A stretch of 64,000 nucleotides of DNA from Lachnospiraceae bacterium (GTDB taxonomy: Bacteria; Bacillota; Clostridia; Lachnospirales; Lachnospiraceae). The translations under genes and the position numbers were made by a program. Positions 40,094 to 48,960 of the stretch are shown here, one piece after another. Where the stretch lies: positions 27,361-91,360 of the forward strand of contig JAFUTQ010000070.1 of the NCBI GenBank assembly GCA_017484135.1, read 5' to 3'. The notes below the pieces were generated by a model, which was given only the letters and a program-made list of their open reading frames with translations, made no database searches and was not told the DNA's origin. Numbering within the stretch: position 1 is the first letter of the stretch; every line of letters begins with the position of its first letter.

Positions 40094-40875
40094 CAATTGT
40101 AAAGCACGAGCTTCGGCAGGGAAGGATATCGTTTCTGATCTGGACGGCATCCATTGGATTACTGTTGTCAATTTGTGTGTTCCTTTTTCCGGAAATGAAA
40201 GGAGAGATGGAGGGCGTGAATGATCTGTTTTCCTCTATGGGCTCCTTTACCTCTGCATTTGGTATGGACAGATTGAATTTCGGGACGTTGACCGGGTACT
40301 ATGCGGTTGAGTGCGGAAATGTGCTGGGGTTGGGCGGCGCGTTCTATGCCGCTTTATGTGCAGTGAGTATGCTCAGCAAAGAGGAAAAGGATCGGACTGC
40401 TGAGTTTTTGCTGACGCATCCGATCAGCAGATTTCGTATCATTACAGAGAAGCTGATCGCAATTTTGATTCAGATTACGGCAATGAATCTGGTTATTTAT
40501 GCTTGTTCCTTAGGCGCTATGACGGCAATCGGGGAGGAGATTCCCTGGAACGCACTCCACCTGCTTCATGGCGCATACTATCTTCTTCAGATTGAGTTGG
40601 CAGGCATTTGCTTTGGTCTTTCTGCGTTTATGAGAAAGGGAAGTGTCGGTATTGGTCTTGGGATTGCTGTGCTCGTGTATTTTTTGAACCTGATTGCGAA
40701 TATCGCGGAGGTGGCAGATTTTCTGAAATATATTACACCCTTTGGATACTGCGAGGGCGCGGATATTCTAACCAACGGCTGTCTGGATGGGGTTAAGATT
40801 GCTATCGGTGCGGCGATTTGCCTTGCGGGTATTGCGGCAGCATATTTGAAGTATGCGAATAAGGATATTCAATAA
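40090..40875 (+). CDS. ABC-2 type permease
   Basis: A 261-residue membrane protein with six hydrophobic segments and the EEKDRTAEFLLTHPISR motif (about 98-114) typical of ABC-2 permeases after the second helix. Overlaps the ATPase gene by 4 bp. Substrate unknown. Confidence 0.9.
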   Translation: MTIVKHELRQGRISFLIWTASIGLLLSICVFLFPEMKGEMEGVNDLFSSMGSFTSAFGMDRLNFGTLTGYYAVECGNVLGLGGAFYAALCAVSMLSKEEKDRTAEFLLTHPISRFRIITEKLIAILIQITAMNLVIYACSLGAMTAIGEEIPWNALHLLHGAYYLLQIELAGICFGLSAFMRKGSVGIGLGIAVLVYFLNLIANIAEVADFLKYITPFGYCEGADILTNGCLDGVKIAIGAAICLAGIAAAYLKYANKDIQ

Positions 40876-40906
40876 CGGAGAATTAGCGGCAGGGCAGCCC
40901 AAAAAC

Positions 40907-40923
40907 CGGACATTTAATGTCCG
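40907..40923. other. Short perfect hairpin after the ABC operon
   Basis: CGGACAT (40907-40913) and ATGTCCG (40917-40923), 3-nt loop, no T-run. It may be a weak terminator or an operator for the next gene. Confidence 0.4.
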
Positions 40924-41001
40924 CTAAGGTAATTCCCGCACTGTGTCGTGTTCTTTTTTCAGTTGAGAGCCTATGATGATAGCGAAAGGAGGAAAACCGA
41001 A

Positions 41002-41517
41002 ATGAATCAGAAAAAAATCGGAAATTTTTTGAAAGAGCTTCGCAAAGAAAAAGGCGTGACTCAAGAACAACTGGCAGAGGTATTAGGCGTCAGCAATCGA
41101 AGCATCTCCCGTTGGGAGAACGGTGTGAATATGCCGGACTTCGATCTGCTCATCGAAGTAGCCAAATATTATGAGGTTGAGATTGAGGAAATTTTGAATG
41201 GAGAAAGGAAGACAGAAAATATGGATAAGAAAACAGAAGAGACATTGTATCAGATCGCGGATTATACGAATCACGAGAAAAGGAATTTTGCAAGAAGAAT
41301 GCATTGGATGTTTGGAGTAGCGATTGCCGGGAACATCATTTGCCTGATCATTGAATCATTGGGGTTGTCAGATGTGCGCATCTATAGAATGATTGAAAGC
41401 TTTGCGCTTGGATTGGGACTTGGCATGTTGATCGTAGCATTTTTCATGACCGGCAAGTATGCGCTGCGTATCAAAGCTGCAAAACAAAGATTATTGAAAA
41501 GGAAGGCTGTAGACTGA
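41002..41517 (+). CDS. XRE-family regulator with membrane tail
   Basis: Start at 41002 after AAAGGAGG; 171 residues. N-terminal helix-turn-helix (KGVTQEQLAEVLGVSNRSISRWENG, in two pieces about 14-38), a linker, and two C-terminal membrane helices (about 108-125 and 135-155). No obvious target gene is adjacent on the same strand. Confidence 0.87.
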   Translation: MNQKKIGNFLKELRKEKGVTQEQLAEVLGVSNRSISRWENGVNMPDFDLLIEVAKYYEVEIEEILNGERKTENMDKKTEETLYQIADYTNHEKRNFARRMHWMFGVAIAGNIICLIIESLGLSDVRIYRMIESFALGLGLGMLIVAFFMTGKYALRIKAAKQRLLKRKAVD

Positions 41518-41772
41518 AATTAGTCAAACCTGTTTTATCAAAAGTCGATGATCTGCACAAATGGAACAGAGAAGTGTGCAGGTAATCGGCTTTTTCTCTG
41601 GAGTATTTGTATGCAGTGTGTTAGTATAGTGGGCAGAGAGCGAAAGATATGACGATATAAAATGCATAATTGAAATTTATACAGGGTATTACGTGGTTCA
41701 TGGAAGCTCTTTGATGGGATTGAATGCCAGGTGCTATGCTAAGGGACGGGAAATCAAGCGAAGCAAGAAATC
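41518..41772. other. Intergenic stretch
   Basis: No gene or structured element is supported here. Confidence 0.4.
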
Positions 41773-42078
41773 ATGAAGATAATACAAGATAGTATCAGTT
41801 GGCTGAAAACAATTCGAAATGTCGATTCGACGACACTTCATCATAAAAATGGTAACATGGAGGCTGATTCACTCTACATAAATGTATATCGACGTGACAC
41901 AAGGCGAAATAAAGAACTGTTTCCAAACAATGAGAATTTTGTATGTTTTGTGGATTACAATGTTTCTGGAGAAACGACTTTGAATCATGGCGGATTACCT
42001 GCTCAAATCTGGAGACAATTTCATCATGAGAAAATCGGAAAGGTTAGCATTGCGTGGCGTGAAGTGGAAGCGGATTGA
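41773..42078 (+). CDS. Unknown 101-residue protein
   Basis: The frame has no clear ribosome-binding site. The product is basic and soluble with several Asn, Arg and aromatic residues (SLYINVYRRDTRRNKELFPN). It may be a remnant or a small accessory gene. Function unknown. Confidence 0.35.
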   Translation: MKIIQDSISWLKTIRNVDSTTLHHKNGNMEADSLYINVYRRDTRRNKELFPNNENFVCFVDYNVSGETTLNHGGLPAQIWRQFHHEKIGKVSIAWREVEAD

Positions 42079-42168
42079 AGTACAAAAATGTTGTAGGGGT
42101 AAGGGGATTTATGATTAAAGGGAATTAATTTTGGTTAATCCGATTTTATTCTATTTTGTCTAACTGCA

Positions 42169-42197
42169 TTGAAAAGATAGGGCAGTCATGATATTAT
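42169..42197 (+). promoter_or_regulatory. Promoter of the ATPase/nuclease-like gene pair
   Basis: -35 TTGAAA (42169-42174), 17-bp spacer, -10 TATTAT (42192-42197). The 95-bp leader to 42298 has no clear structure. Confidence 0.65.
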
Positions 42198-42297
42198 CAT
42201 ACAAAAGTGGCGACGCGCTGTAGAGAAACACATATACATTGATAGAGGCATAGGTGCATCCAATATGTTTATTCGAAATTAGAAAGGTAAGAACAGA

Positions 42298-43329
42298 ATG
42301 GGCTTAAAGAGTATAAAAATTCAAAACTTTACTGTATTCGAGGATGAACAAATAGAATTTTCGAGTGGAATCAATATTGTGGTCGGAACTAATGGTGTCG
42401 GCAAAACACATCTTTTGAAATTATTGTATGCGGCATCTCAGGCGGTGGATTCCAGGACTTCATTTTCGCAGAAGATAGTAAAGTGTTTTCTTCCAGATGA
42501 ATATCGTATTGCTCGTTTAGTGAAACGTCAACAGGGAGCCAACAACGCCAGTGTTAAAGTGACATCTTGTGGAAATGAATCAAAAGGGGAAAAAACAATT
42601 TCTGCATCCTTTAATAGTAAAACGAAAAAATGGGACGCGATAGTAAAAGGCGAAAATGCATGGGAGGAACAACTTTATGGAATGAACAGTATTTTTATTC
42701 CGGCAAAAGAAATATTGTCAAATGCGTATAATTTGAATGCTGCTGTCGAAAGAAACAATGTGTCATTTGATGATACCTATATTGATATTATTAATTCTGC
42801 AAAGGTTGATATTTCGTTGGGGAAGAACTCTAAAGAAAAGGAAAAAAGACTGGAGAGGATAGAGGAAATTATAGGAGGAAAAGTGACATACGATGCGAAG
42901 AAGGAGGAGTTTTATTTACGCCAAAAGAATAAAAATCTTGAGTTTCCACTGGTTGCGGAAGGGATTCGTAAAGTAGCACTGTTGTGGCAACTCGTAAAGA
43001 ATGGGACATTGGAACAGGGGTCAATTTTATTTTGGGATGAACCGGAAGCCAATATTAATCCGGCATATATATCAATTCTTGTTGAGTTGCTTATTGAATT
43101 GCAAAGAAGCGGTGTTCAGATATTTGTATCGACACATGATTATTTTATAGCAAAGTATATTGATGTAAGGAGAAATGAACTAGATAAGATTTCTTTTTTA
43201 TCACTGTTTCAAACTGAGAATGGGGTAAAGTGTGAGCAGGGAGATTCTTTCGAGGAACTGAAACATAACGTGATCATGGAAACATTTTTGAAGTTATATC
43301 AGGAAGAAGTTGGGAAGGCGATGGCATAA
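42298..43329 (+). CDS. AAA ATPase (RecF/OLD-like, AAA_15/AAA_21)
   Basis: The 343-residue protein starts SIKIQNFTVFEDEQIEFSSG, the SMC-like strand, then Walker A GTNGVGKT (about 31-38), a signature-like region FPLVAEGIRKVALL (about 219-232), Walker B SILFWDEPEANINP (about 241-254) and a switch STHDYFIAKY (about 279-288). It lacks a TOPRIM domain, unlike OLD nucleases. The nuclease-like gene follows after 2 bp. ATPases of this form are partners in several abortive-infection systems; the pair matches none I can name. Confidence 0.85.
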   Translation: MGLKSIKIQNFTVFEDEQIEFSSGINIVVGTNGVGKTHLLKLLYAASQAVDSRTSFSQKIVKCFLPDEYRIARLVKRQQGANNASVKVTSCGNESKGEKTISASFNSKTKKWDAIVKGENAWEEQLYGMNSIFIPAKEILSNAYNLNAAVERNNVSFDDTYIDIINSAKVDISLGKNSKEKEKRLERIEEIIGGKVTYDAKKEEFYLRQKNKNLEFPLVAEGIRKVALLWQLVKNGTLEQGSILFWDEPEANINPAYISILVELLIELQRSGVQIFVSTHDYFIAKYIDVRRNELDKISFLSLFQTENGVKCEQGDSFEELKHNVIMETFLKLYQEEVGKAMA

Positions 43330-43331
43330 GG

Positions 43332-43850
43332 ATGAAGGATGTAATTACAATAGAAGAATCTGGGATGACTTTTGGAGATTTCCTTGTGGATGATGTTTTC
43401 CGTATAGAAAGATCTGATGTTTATAAAAAAATCGGTCAGGGAATAAAGACGGTAGAGTTTATTTGTTTACAAAAAAATGATAAAGTTTGTTTTGTTGAAG
43501 CAAAAAAGAGCAGTCCGAGAACAGATAATGAGGAGACCTTTGATGCATTTGTCGGGGAACTGGTGGAAAAATTTACACATTCATTTGAGGTATGGATGAG
43601 TATTTTCGTTAAACGGAGAAGTTCTGACATTTCCAGAAATTTTTTGGAAGTCGATATGAAAACTGTGAAATTTAAGTTCATTCTTGTAATCCATGGTCAT
43701 AAGGAAGAATGGCTTCCGCCGATTCGTAATGCGATGAAAAGGCGGTTGATGCCACACAATAAAATATGGGGGAGTGATGTTGTGGTTTTAAATGAGAAGA
43801 GTGCGAGGGATATGAATTTGATTCGACAGACAGAAGAAAATGACATATAA
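43332..43850 (+). CDS. Small PD-(D/E)XK-like protein paired with the ATPase
   Basis: A 172-residue soluble protein. The segment IERSDVYKKIGQGIKTVEFICLQKNDKVCFVEAKKSSPR (read as three pieces, about 25-63) has the order helix, strand, strand with ExK (VEAKK, about 55-59), as in PD-(D/E)XK nucleases. The remainder is alpha/beta with LVIHGHKEEWLPP. Tight coupling to the ATPase gene (2-bp gap) points to a two-gene module, possibly phage defence. The nuclease call rests on motif shape only. Confidence 0.6.
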   Translation: MKDVITIEESGMTFGDFLVDDVFRIERSDVYKKIGQGIKTVEFICLQKNDKVCFVEAKKSSPRTDNEETFDAFVGELVEKFTHSFEVWMSIFVKRRSSDISRNFLEVDMKTVKFKFILVIHGHKEEWLPPIRNAMKRRLMPHNKIWGSDVVVLNEKSARDMNLIRQTEENDI

Positions 43851-43901
43851 GAAACATTGATCTGTTCGCTCAATTTGGATTTGATAGTGAGGTAACATGA
43901 C

Positions 43902-44541
43902 ATGACACCAACGGAGTTAGATAAATCTTTCACGCTTATGCTTAGCGAATTGTTAGCTGATACTGGTTTTACAAAGAAACGGAAAGGCAGATTAAACCGA
44001 AAAGCGAGCGAATGTGAGCAAGCATTCACCTTCTATTTTATCAGAGATCGTGGTCTGCCCGGCAATACATATTCCTTGACCGCAACCATGAGTTTTTCTT
44101 TCCCGGAAGCAGACCGACTTACAAGTTTATTTATGGGAGTAGAGTACGACGCAGAATGGGGTACGGGCGCAAGACCCTTTTATACAGTGATTCCCGATAA
44201 ACCTGTTCAAATATTGTGCGGATGAGTCCTTAAGCCAGCTCGCGGAAGTGATTTCCGATGATTTTCATTCGTATGCACTTCCTTTTTATAACGAATATGA
44301 TACGCTAAAAAAATTGGAAGCCTACTTTGATCAATGCGTAAACGATAAAAGCGAAGAAAATGGTTTTGACGTTATACGGTCCAATAAGGATGGTAATGGA
44401 CGTTGGTGTTGTAATGCCGCTGTACTTTGTATATTGGGAAAATGGGATAAACTTCAACGTTTGCTGGAGGAAAAGGATTTACTGATACCAGAGCAAAAAG
44501 CTCGAATTAGGGAATTTATTTCTCAATCAAGTAAAATATAG
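43902..44541 (+). pseudogene. DUF4304-family protein, frameshifted
   Basis: The first part (43902-44225) encodes LMLSELLADTGFTKKRKGRLNRKASE, the DUF4304 N-terminus, up to about residue 104. The frame then shifts near 44212-44220, and ADESLSQLAEVISDDF through EKKDLL-like helices continues to 44541 in another frame. Together they make one full-length protein of about 210 residues. Function unknown. Confidence 0.75.
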
Positions 44542-44631
44542 GATCAGTGATAACATTGACTTAGAAAAGAATAAGTTTTTCAATTGATTAACAGATACAC
44601 ATTGATAGAGTGCGGAAAGGAGAAAACAAAA

Positions 44632-45276
44632 ATGACCTATACCATTATTTCCGGAAAGTACGAAACCGGAACAGAGGAGCAGCAATTCGGATATCAGCAG
44701 TTGTTTGGAGAAGCTAAGATACAATATAAATTTGACCTTTATTTTCATTGGTATAATATGCTGCATGAAACAGGACATTGTATAGTAGAAAAACAGAGTG
44801 TGCAAATGTCAAGGGTCAGAGAGGAAATGTATGTCAACGAATTTGCGGTAGGGTATTATCGGTTTGTTGGGGAAAAAGAAAAAATAAACGAACTGCAGAG
44901 TATTCTTCAAGAGGTAATCGACAAGCTGCCTGCGCCCATGCCAGAGGGGGAAAGCTTTACGGCTTTTTATGAAAGAATCTGGAATACCGAGCAGATTAAT
45001 GATGTGGTGCTCTATGGATATTTTCAACTTAACAGCGTACTGGAAGCGATGAAAAAAGATCGAAGCTTTGAGGATGTGTTGTCCGAGATAGAAATTCGCA
45101 TTCATACGAACGGACAAATTAAAAAATGCGCTCAGCAGGTTGCTTCGGAAAGTGCCGGAATATTTTTGCAGATAGCATTGGATAATCTGGCATCATTCGG
45201 AATAGAAGTTCCTGATATTCAATTGGAGCTTGTCGATAATCCGATGATACAATGTGCAAGGCAGGAAACAAAATAA
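44632..45276 (+). CDS. HExxH-type putative metallopeptidase
   Basis: Start at 44632 after AAAGGAG; 214 residues. The motif HETGH (His45-His49) is followed about 20 residues later by [14 protein letters not shown], matching the H-E-x-x-H ... E-x-x-A/N-x-F-A arrangement of ImmA/IrrE-like gluzincin peptidases. The C-terminal half is helical. Such small peptidases often cleave a partner repressor or antitoxin; no partner is evident here. Fold assignment is inferred. Confidence 0.6.
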   Translation: MTYTIISGKYETGTEEQQFGYQQLFGEAKIQYKFDLYFHWYNMLHETGHCIVEKQSVQMSRVREEMYVNEFAVGYYRFVGEKEKINELQSILQEVIDKLPAPMPEGESFTAFYERIWNTEQINDVVLYGYFQLNSVLEAMKKDRSFEDVLSEIEIRIHTNGQIKKCAQQVASESAGIFLQIALDNLASFGIEVPDIQLELVDNPMIQCARQETK

Positions 45277-45592
45277 AAATGATACACAAACATCGAAAGG
45301 AACCGGAGGATATTATGTTTTTGTGGTTCCGGTCACATCAGAGCTTGACCTTAAGAAAGCGGCAAAGGTAGCAGGGGAGAAGGCGGTCAGTATGATAAGG
45401 CAGAAAGAATTGCTGCCGCTTACGGGACTGTTCTCCTATCGGAATGAAGAAACAGTTTCCGACCTATATTCATGAGTCAGCTCAGGAATATGTGAAAATT
45501 TTTGTAAGTGCCGGAAAGGTAGGGTTTCAGATAGAGCTTGCACGATGGATTTGGCTGAGACTGTTAAATGTGTTTTTGCAGATATCGTATGA
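45275..45592 (+). pseudogene. YbaK/EbsC-type Cys-tRNA(Pro) deacylase remnant
   Basis: The segments [29 protein letters not shown], then in another frame [20 protein letters not shown] and [12 protein letters not shown], and in a third frame [15 protein letters not shown] match the C-terminal two thirds of YbaK deacylases. The N-terminus is missing, the central glycine loop is deleted and the frame breaks twice. Confidence 0.75.
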
Positions 45593-45663
45593 GGATTGAA
45601 TAAAGAGATTAAAATGATAAAAGGCATAAGAGTCGCTGTATCGGAACAGATGAGGTGCTGTAT

Positions 45664-46449
45664 ATGAATAATATGAGAGATCGAGATAAAACGGAACAAA
45701 CAGGAGCTTTTGGAGCCGGTTGTGAAGTTTTGACTGATCCTAAGAAATTAGTCAGGCTGGAATTAAAAAACGAAGGATTTGATCTTGACAAAATAAATGT
45801 GCCGAAACGGGTTTATTTATTGGCAGATCGTCTGTATGATGAAATGATTTTGAAAAACTGCGCGACCTATCAATATCCTTTGGGAGGAGAACTCTATGTT
45901 TTTGATGCGAATGAAAACATCGGGTTTGTGAAAGGAAATATGTGTTCACCGGCGATAGCCACGCAAGCGGAAGATTTGATTGCAGGTGGTGTCAAAGAAT
46001 TAATTCATGTTGGCTTTGCAGGCGGATTGCAGACGGATATGCAGCCGGGAGATTTTGTCATCACAGATGGTGCATACAATGATACGGCTGTGGCCAGGCT
46101 ATACGGATATGATCTGGATATCATGGAATCGTCAAAGGAATTGACCGATCAACTATGTAAAGGTTTCTCGGATCATAAAATTGCACACCGGAGGGGAGTA
46201 CATTGGACCACCGATGCCGGATATATGGAGACATGGGGGCAAGTTATGGAATATAGAGAGAAAGGCGCCCTATGTGTGGAAATGGAAGGTGTTGGTCTAT
46301 TTACCGTCGCAGCATACCGAAGATGTTTCGCCTCTGCGATTTATGTGATTTCCGACGTTTATACAGAAAGTAACTGGGATCTTGGGTGGGGCGAAAATCA
46401 ATTGGAAGACTCTGTTCAAAAGGTATTGGATTTTTTTGTAAATGTATGA
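45664..46449 (+). CDS. Nucleoside phosphorylase
   Basis: Start at 45664 after GAGGTG; 261 residues. The phosphorylase fold is shown by GNMCSPAIATQAEDLIAGGV (about 90-109), HVGFAGGLQTDMQPGDFVI (about 117-135) and CVEMEGVGLFTVAAY (about 201-215), with the Glu-Met-Glu ribose-binding motif. It cleaves a purine or uridine nucleoside with phosphate. The 3' end overlaps the convergent HXXEE gene by 34 bp. Confidence 0.85.
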   Translation: MNNMRDRDKTEQTGAFGAGCEVLTDPKKLVRLELKNEGFDLDKINVPKRVYLLADRLYDEMILKNCATYQYPLGGELYVFDANENIGFVKGNMCSPAIATQAEDLIAGGVKELIHVGFAGGLQTDMQPGDFVITDGAYNDTAVARLYGYDLDIMESSKELTDQLCKGFSDHKIAHRRGVHWTTDAGYMETWGQVMEYREKGALCVEMEGVGLFTVAAYRRCFASAIYVISDVYTESNWDLGWGENQLEDSVQKVLDFFVNV

Positions 46450-46922
46450 ATGATCCAATGCGCTATTCTTAGATTCCCGGCAATCAAAACAATGCCGATC
46501 AAACTGTAAACAACTACATTGCCCGCTGAATATGACAGCAGCTTTATGCTGCTTCCAATCGTCCAAATACTGACAGGCAAACAGATTATGCTGGTAATCA
46601 ATGCCGGTATATACTTTCGGATTACAACGCTTTGCCCAATATGCATTACCAAATGAACCGCATAAGCTATCAATCCTCCCAGCCACAGCCCATAAAATCC
46701 TGTAAATCTTGAAATGATACAAATGATCAGACACAGCATGAATTCTTCCATAACTGCAGCAGCCATACCTTCCGTGCTATAGGGCTGATAGGTATGACTG
46801 ATTTTTGGATAGTTTTGATCCAAAAAAGTCCTGTTCTTTGTGAGCCATAATCCAAATCCGATTATCTCTTCCATATCGTGAAAAAGAAACAAAATAGGAA
46901 ATATCCATACCAATTCATTCAT
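46416..46922 (-). CDS. HXXEE-domain membrane protein
   Basis: The minus-strand start at 46922 follows AAAGGAG; 168 residues. It begins ELVWIFPILFLFHDMEEIIGFG, containing the HxxEE motif (HDMEE), then five membrane helices with further His and Glu (VMEEFML, HLVMHIGQ) that suggest a membrane metal site. Function unknown. A divergent TetR gene probably controls it. Confidence 0.85.
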   Translation of the reverse strand: MNELVWIFPILFLFHDMEEIIGFGLWLTKNRTFLDQNYPKISHTYQPYSTEGMAAAVMEEFMLCLIICIISRFTGFYGLWLGGLIAYAVHLVMHIGQSVVIRKYIPALITSIICLPVSIWTIGSSIKLLSYSAGNVVVYSLIGIVLIAGNLRIAHWIIHTFTKKSNTF

Positions 46923-46971
46923 GAGTGTTTCTCCTTTCAAAAAGCAAACTCTTGTGTCGCTTTTCTGGTTT

Positions 46972-47000
46972 ATGATAGAATACAAAAAAATAAATGACAA
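46972..47000 (-). promoter_or_regulatory. Promoter of the HXXEE gene
   Basis: Minus strand: -35 TTGTCA (46995-47000), 17-bp spacer, -10 TATCAT (46972-46977). TGTGTCG (46954-46960) and AGTGTCGTC (47034-47042) flank it and may be TetR half-sites. Confidence 0.65.
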
Positions 47001-47120
47001 CACTTCGCCGTCAAGTGACACAAATTTAGGAAAAAGTGTCGTCACATTTCAGCGCCGGGCCACGCGCTCACTGCGGGGCTGCGGCGGAGAATATGATTCA
47101 TGTGTCAGGAAGGAATTGAT

Positions 47121-47699
47121 ATGAACCCTACACAACATCCAAGCGCAATACGCTCCAAAAATGAAATTACCAATACGCTTTTGCATCTAATGAAATCTTT
47201 TCCCTACCATGAAATAACGGTAAAACAAATCCTTATGGAATCGCATGTCGCCCGAAAAACTTTCTATCGAAATTTCAGCTCCAAAGATGATGTTCTAAGT
47301 GCACACATTGATACGATTTTATATCAGTATGTGCAATCCCTGCAGCAAATGCCAAGCTGCCGTCTTTCAGTGGTTTTAGATATTATCTTTGAATTTTGCA
47401 TACAAAATCAGGAGTTCCTTTTTCAGCTTCGGGATAATGAACTGTTGCATTTGATCCTGAACAAGCTAAATCGTTTGATACCACTGCTGCACAATCAGAT
47501 AGTCAGCCCGGATTATCCTTTGTTTCAACCATTTACTTCTGAACAAACGGAATACATCATTGCGTTCAATGTGGGCGCTGCCTGGAATATTATTTTGAAA
47601 TGGGTGGAAGGAGGGATGAGGGAGATGCCCGAATCCATAAAAAGGACAATCTTACAATATCTAAATCATATGTCGCACTTTATCGAAATGCAAATATGA
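47121..47699 (+). CDS. TetR-family regulator
   Basis: Start at 47121 after AAGGAATTGAT; 192 residues. N-terminal helix-turn-helix ITVKQILMESHVARKTFYRNFSSKDDVL (two pieces, about 32-59). The C-terminal domain resembles the TetR_C_8 type (FNVGAAWNIILKWVEGGM). Divergent from the HXXEE gene. Confidence 0.87.
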   Translation: MNPTQHPSAIRSKNEITNTLLHLMKSFPYHEITVKQILMESHVARKTFYRNFSSKDDVLSAHIDTILYQYVQSLQQMPSCRLSVVLDIIFEFCIQNQEFLFQLRDNELLHLILNKLNRLIPLLHNQIVSPDYPLFQPFTSEQTEYIIAFNVGAAWNIILKWVEGGMREMPESIKRTILQYLNHMSHFIEMQI

Positions 47700-47702
47700 A
47701 TC

Positions 47703-47753
47703 TTGTTATTTAGGGAACTTTTGGCTATAATATATACATAAAAAGTTCCCTAA
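47703..47753 (+). promoter_or_regulatory. Fic-gene promoter flanked by a 13-bp inverted repeat
   Basis: -35 TTGTTA (47703-47708), 17-bp spacer, -10 TATAAT (47726-47731). TTAGGGAACTTTT (47710-47722) and AAAAGTTCCCTAA (47741-47753) are perfect inverted copies, one between -35 and -10 and one just after the expected start. This is a classical two-half-site operator. Confidence 0.75.
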
Positions 47754-47769
47754 AAAAGGAAGAAATGTA

Positions 47770-48738
47770 ATGAGTGCAAATTATTCTGAAATACAAGAGC
47801 TTTTACAGCAGCGTGCAGATTATCAGGCGAGACTCAATCTGATGCCATATGACGGAAATCCGGAAGTAAAAGAGCAGAGCGGTGGGAAATATTTATATGT
47901 TCGAAAAAGGGTAGCAGGCAAATTGACATCGGTATATGTCGATGTATATTCAGATGAGTTGTATCAGATGCTGCTTCGCAATGCAAAAGAAGCACGAGAA
48001 TTAAACAGGGCAATTCGAAAAATTAATAAAGAGCTGGCTGCGAGGGGATATGAAGACAAGGAACTGTCTTCTGAAATTTTGAAAAATCTTGACTTTGCAA
48101 GGGCCAATATGAAAACGAATATCTATGATCAGGCTGTGTTGGAAGGAGTTGCAACTTCTTTTCCGCAGACGGAGGATATTATTGAAAATGGAAAAGTGAA
48201 TGGTGTTTCTGCTACGGATGTACAGAAAATATTAAATCTGAAACACGCATGGGAATTTATTCTGGATCGGGATGTAATCCAGAGTGAAAGCAATTATTAT
48301 ATGCTGTGTCATATTGCCAAGCTGGTAAACGAAGGATTTTTCTATGATGGCGGACGGATCAGAGGAGTGCCTGTTACAATCGGCGGCAGTTCATATGTCC
48401 CTCCAATTCCAATAGAAGCAGTAGTAAAAGAAAGCATTGATCATATTCGGTCACAGGATAAAGAGGCAGTGGATATCGCGATTGAGTTGTGCCTGTACTG
48501 TATGAAAACGCAGATTTTTACAGATGGCAATAAAAGAGCAGCTGTAATTTTTGCAAATCATTTTCTGATCGCTCACGGAATGGGATTTCTTGTGATTCCT
48601 GAAAAAAAGGTTCCGGAGTTTAAAAAGCTTTTGGTGGCGTTTTATGAAGGGGAATCAATTGAGATGATAAGTTCGTTTCTGAGAGAGCGATGCTGGAGAA
48701 CAATGCGTAGCATACATGATGGAAATTCGTTGGTGTGA
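47770..48738 (+). CDS. Fic-family protein with altered catalytic histidine
   Basis: Start after AAAAAGGAAG; 322 residues. An N-terminal helical region (about 1-110) leads to a Fic domain (about 115-290). The segment TSFPQTEDIIENGKV (about 129-143) resembles the inhibitory (S/T)xxxE(G/N) helix. The catalytic motif reads QIFTDGNKRAA at Gln248, where active Fic enzymes have HxFx(D/E)GNxR. The loop otherwise keeps D252, G253, N254 and R256. Loss of the general base suggests reduced or different activity. The gene has its own operator-rich promoter. Confidence 0.88.
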   Translation: MSANYSEIQELLQQRADYQARLNLMPYDGNPEVKEQSGGKYLYVRKRVAGKLTSVYVDVYSDELYQMLLRNAKEARELNRAIRKINKELAARGYEDKELSSEILKNLDFARANMKTNIYDQAVLEGVATSFPQTEDIIENGKVNGVSATDVQKILNLKHAWEFILDRDVIQSESNYYMLCHIAKLVNEGFFYDGGRIRGVPVTIGGSSYVPPIPIEAVVKESIDHIRSQDKEAVDIAIELCLYCMKTQIFTDGNKRAAVIFANHFLIAHGMGFLVIPEKKVPEFKKLLVAFYEGESIEMISSFLRERCWRTMRSIHDGNSLV

Positions 48739-48792
48739 ATCCCCTTAAAAATGGAAATGTCCATATTGCAGAAAACCGATGCATACGCATGC

Positions 48793-48848
48793 GAATCATG
48801 TAACAGTCGGGGCGAGGAGCATCGCGATAAGTCCGTATCACATGATTC
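48793..48848. other. Spaced 9-bp inverted repeat upstream of the ferredoxin gene
   Basis: GAATCATGT (48793-48801) and ACATGATTC (48840-48848) are perfect inverted copies 38 bp apart, ahead of the promoter at 48872-48900. They may be an activator site or a stem. Confidence 0.4.
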
Positions 48849-48871
48849 ACAGGTTAAGCGTACAATTTTCA

Positions 48872-48900
48872 TTGAATTGTCAGAACATTTCTGCTATACT
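48872..48900 (+). promoter_or_regulatory. Promoter of the membrane ferredoxin gene
   Basis: -35 TTGAAT (48872-48877), 17-bp spacer, -10 TATACT (48895-48900) with an extended TG. Confidence 0.65.
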
Positions 48901-48960
48901 TTTGCTTGAAAAATAACGAAGAAGAACTGACGATAAACGCGAATCTGAAGGAGTGATAGC

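Noticed and set aside
42298-43329. OLD-family nuclease or Gabija GajA
   Set aside because: The ATPase has no TOPRIM domain at its C-terminus, and the neighbour is not a GajB-type helicase.
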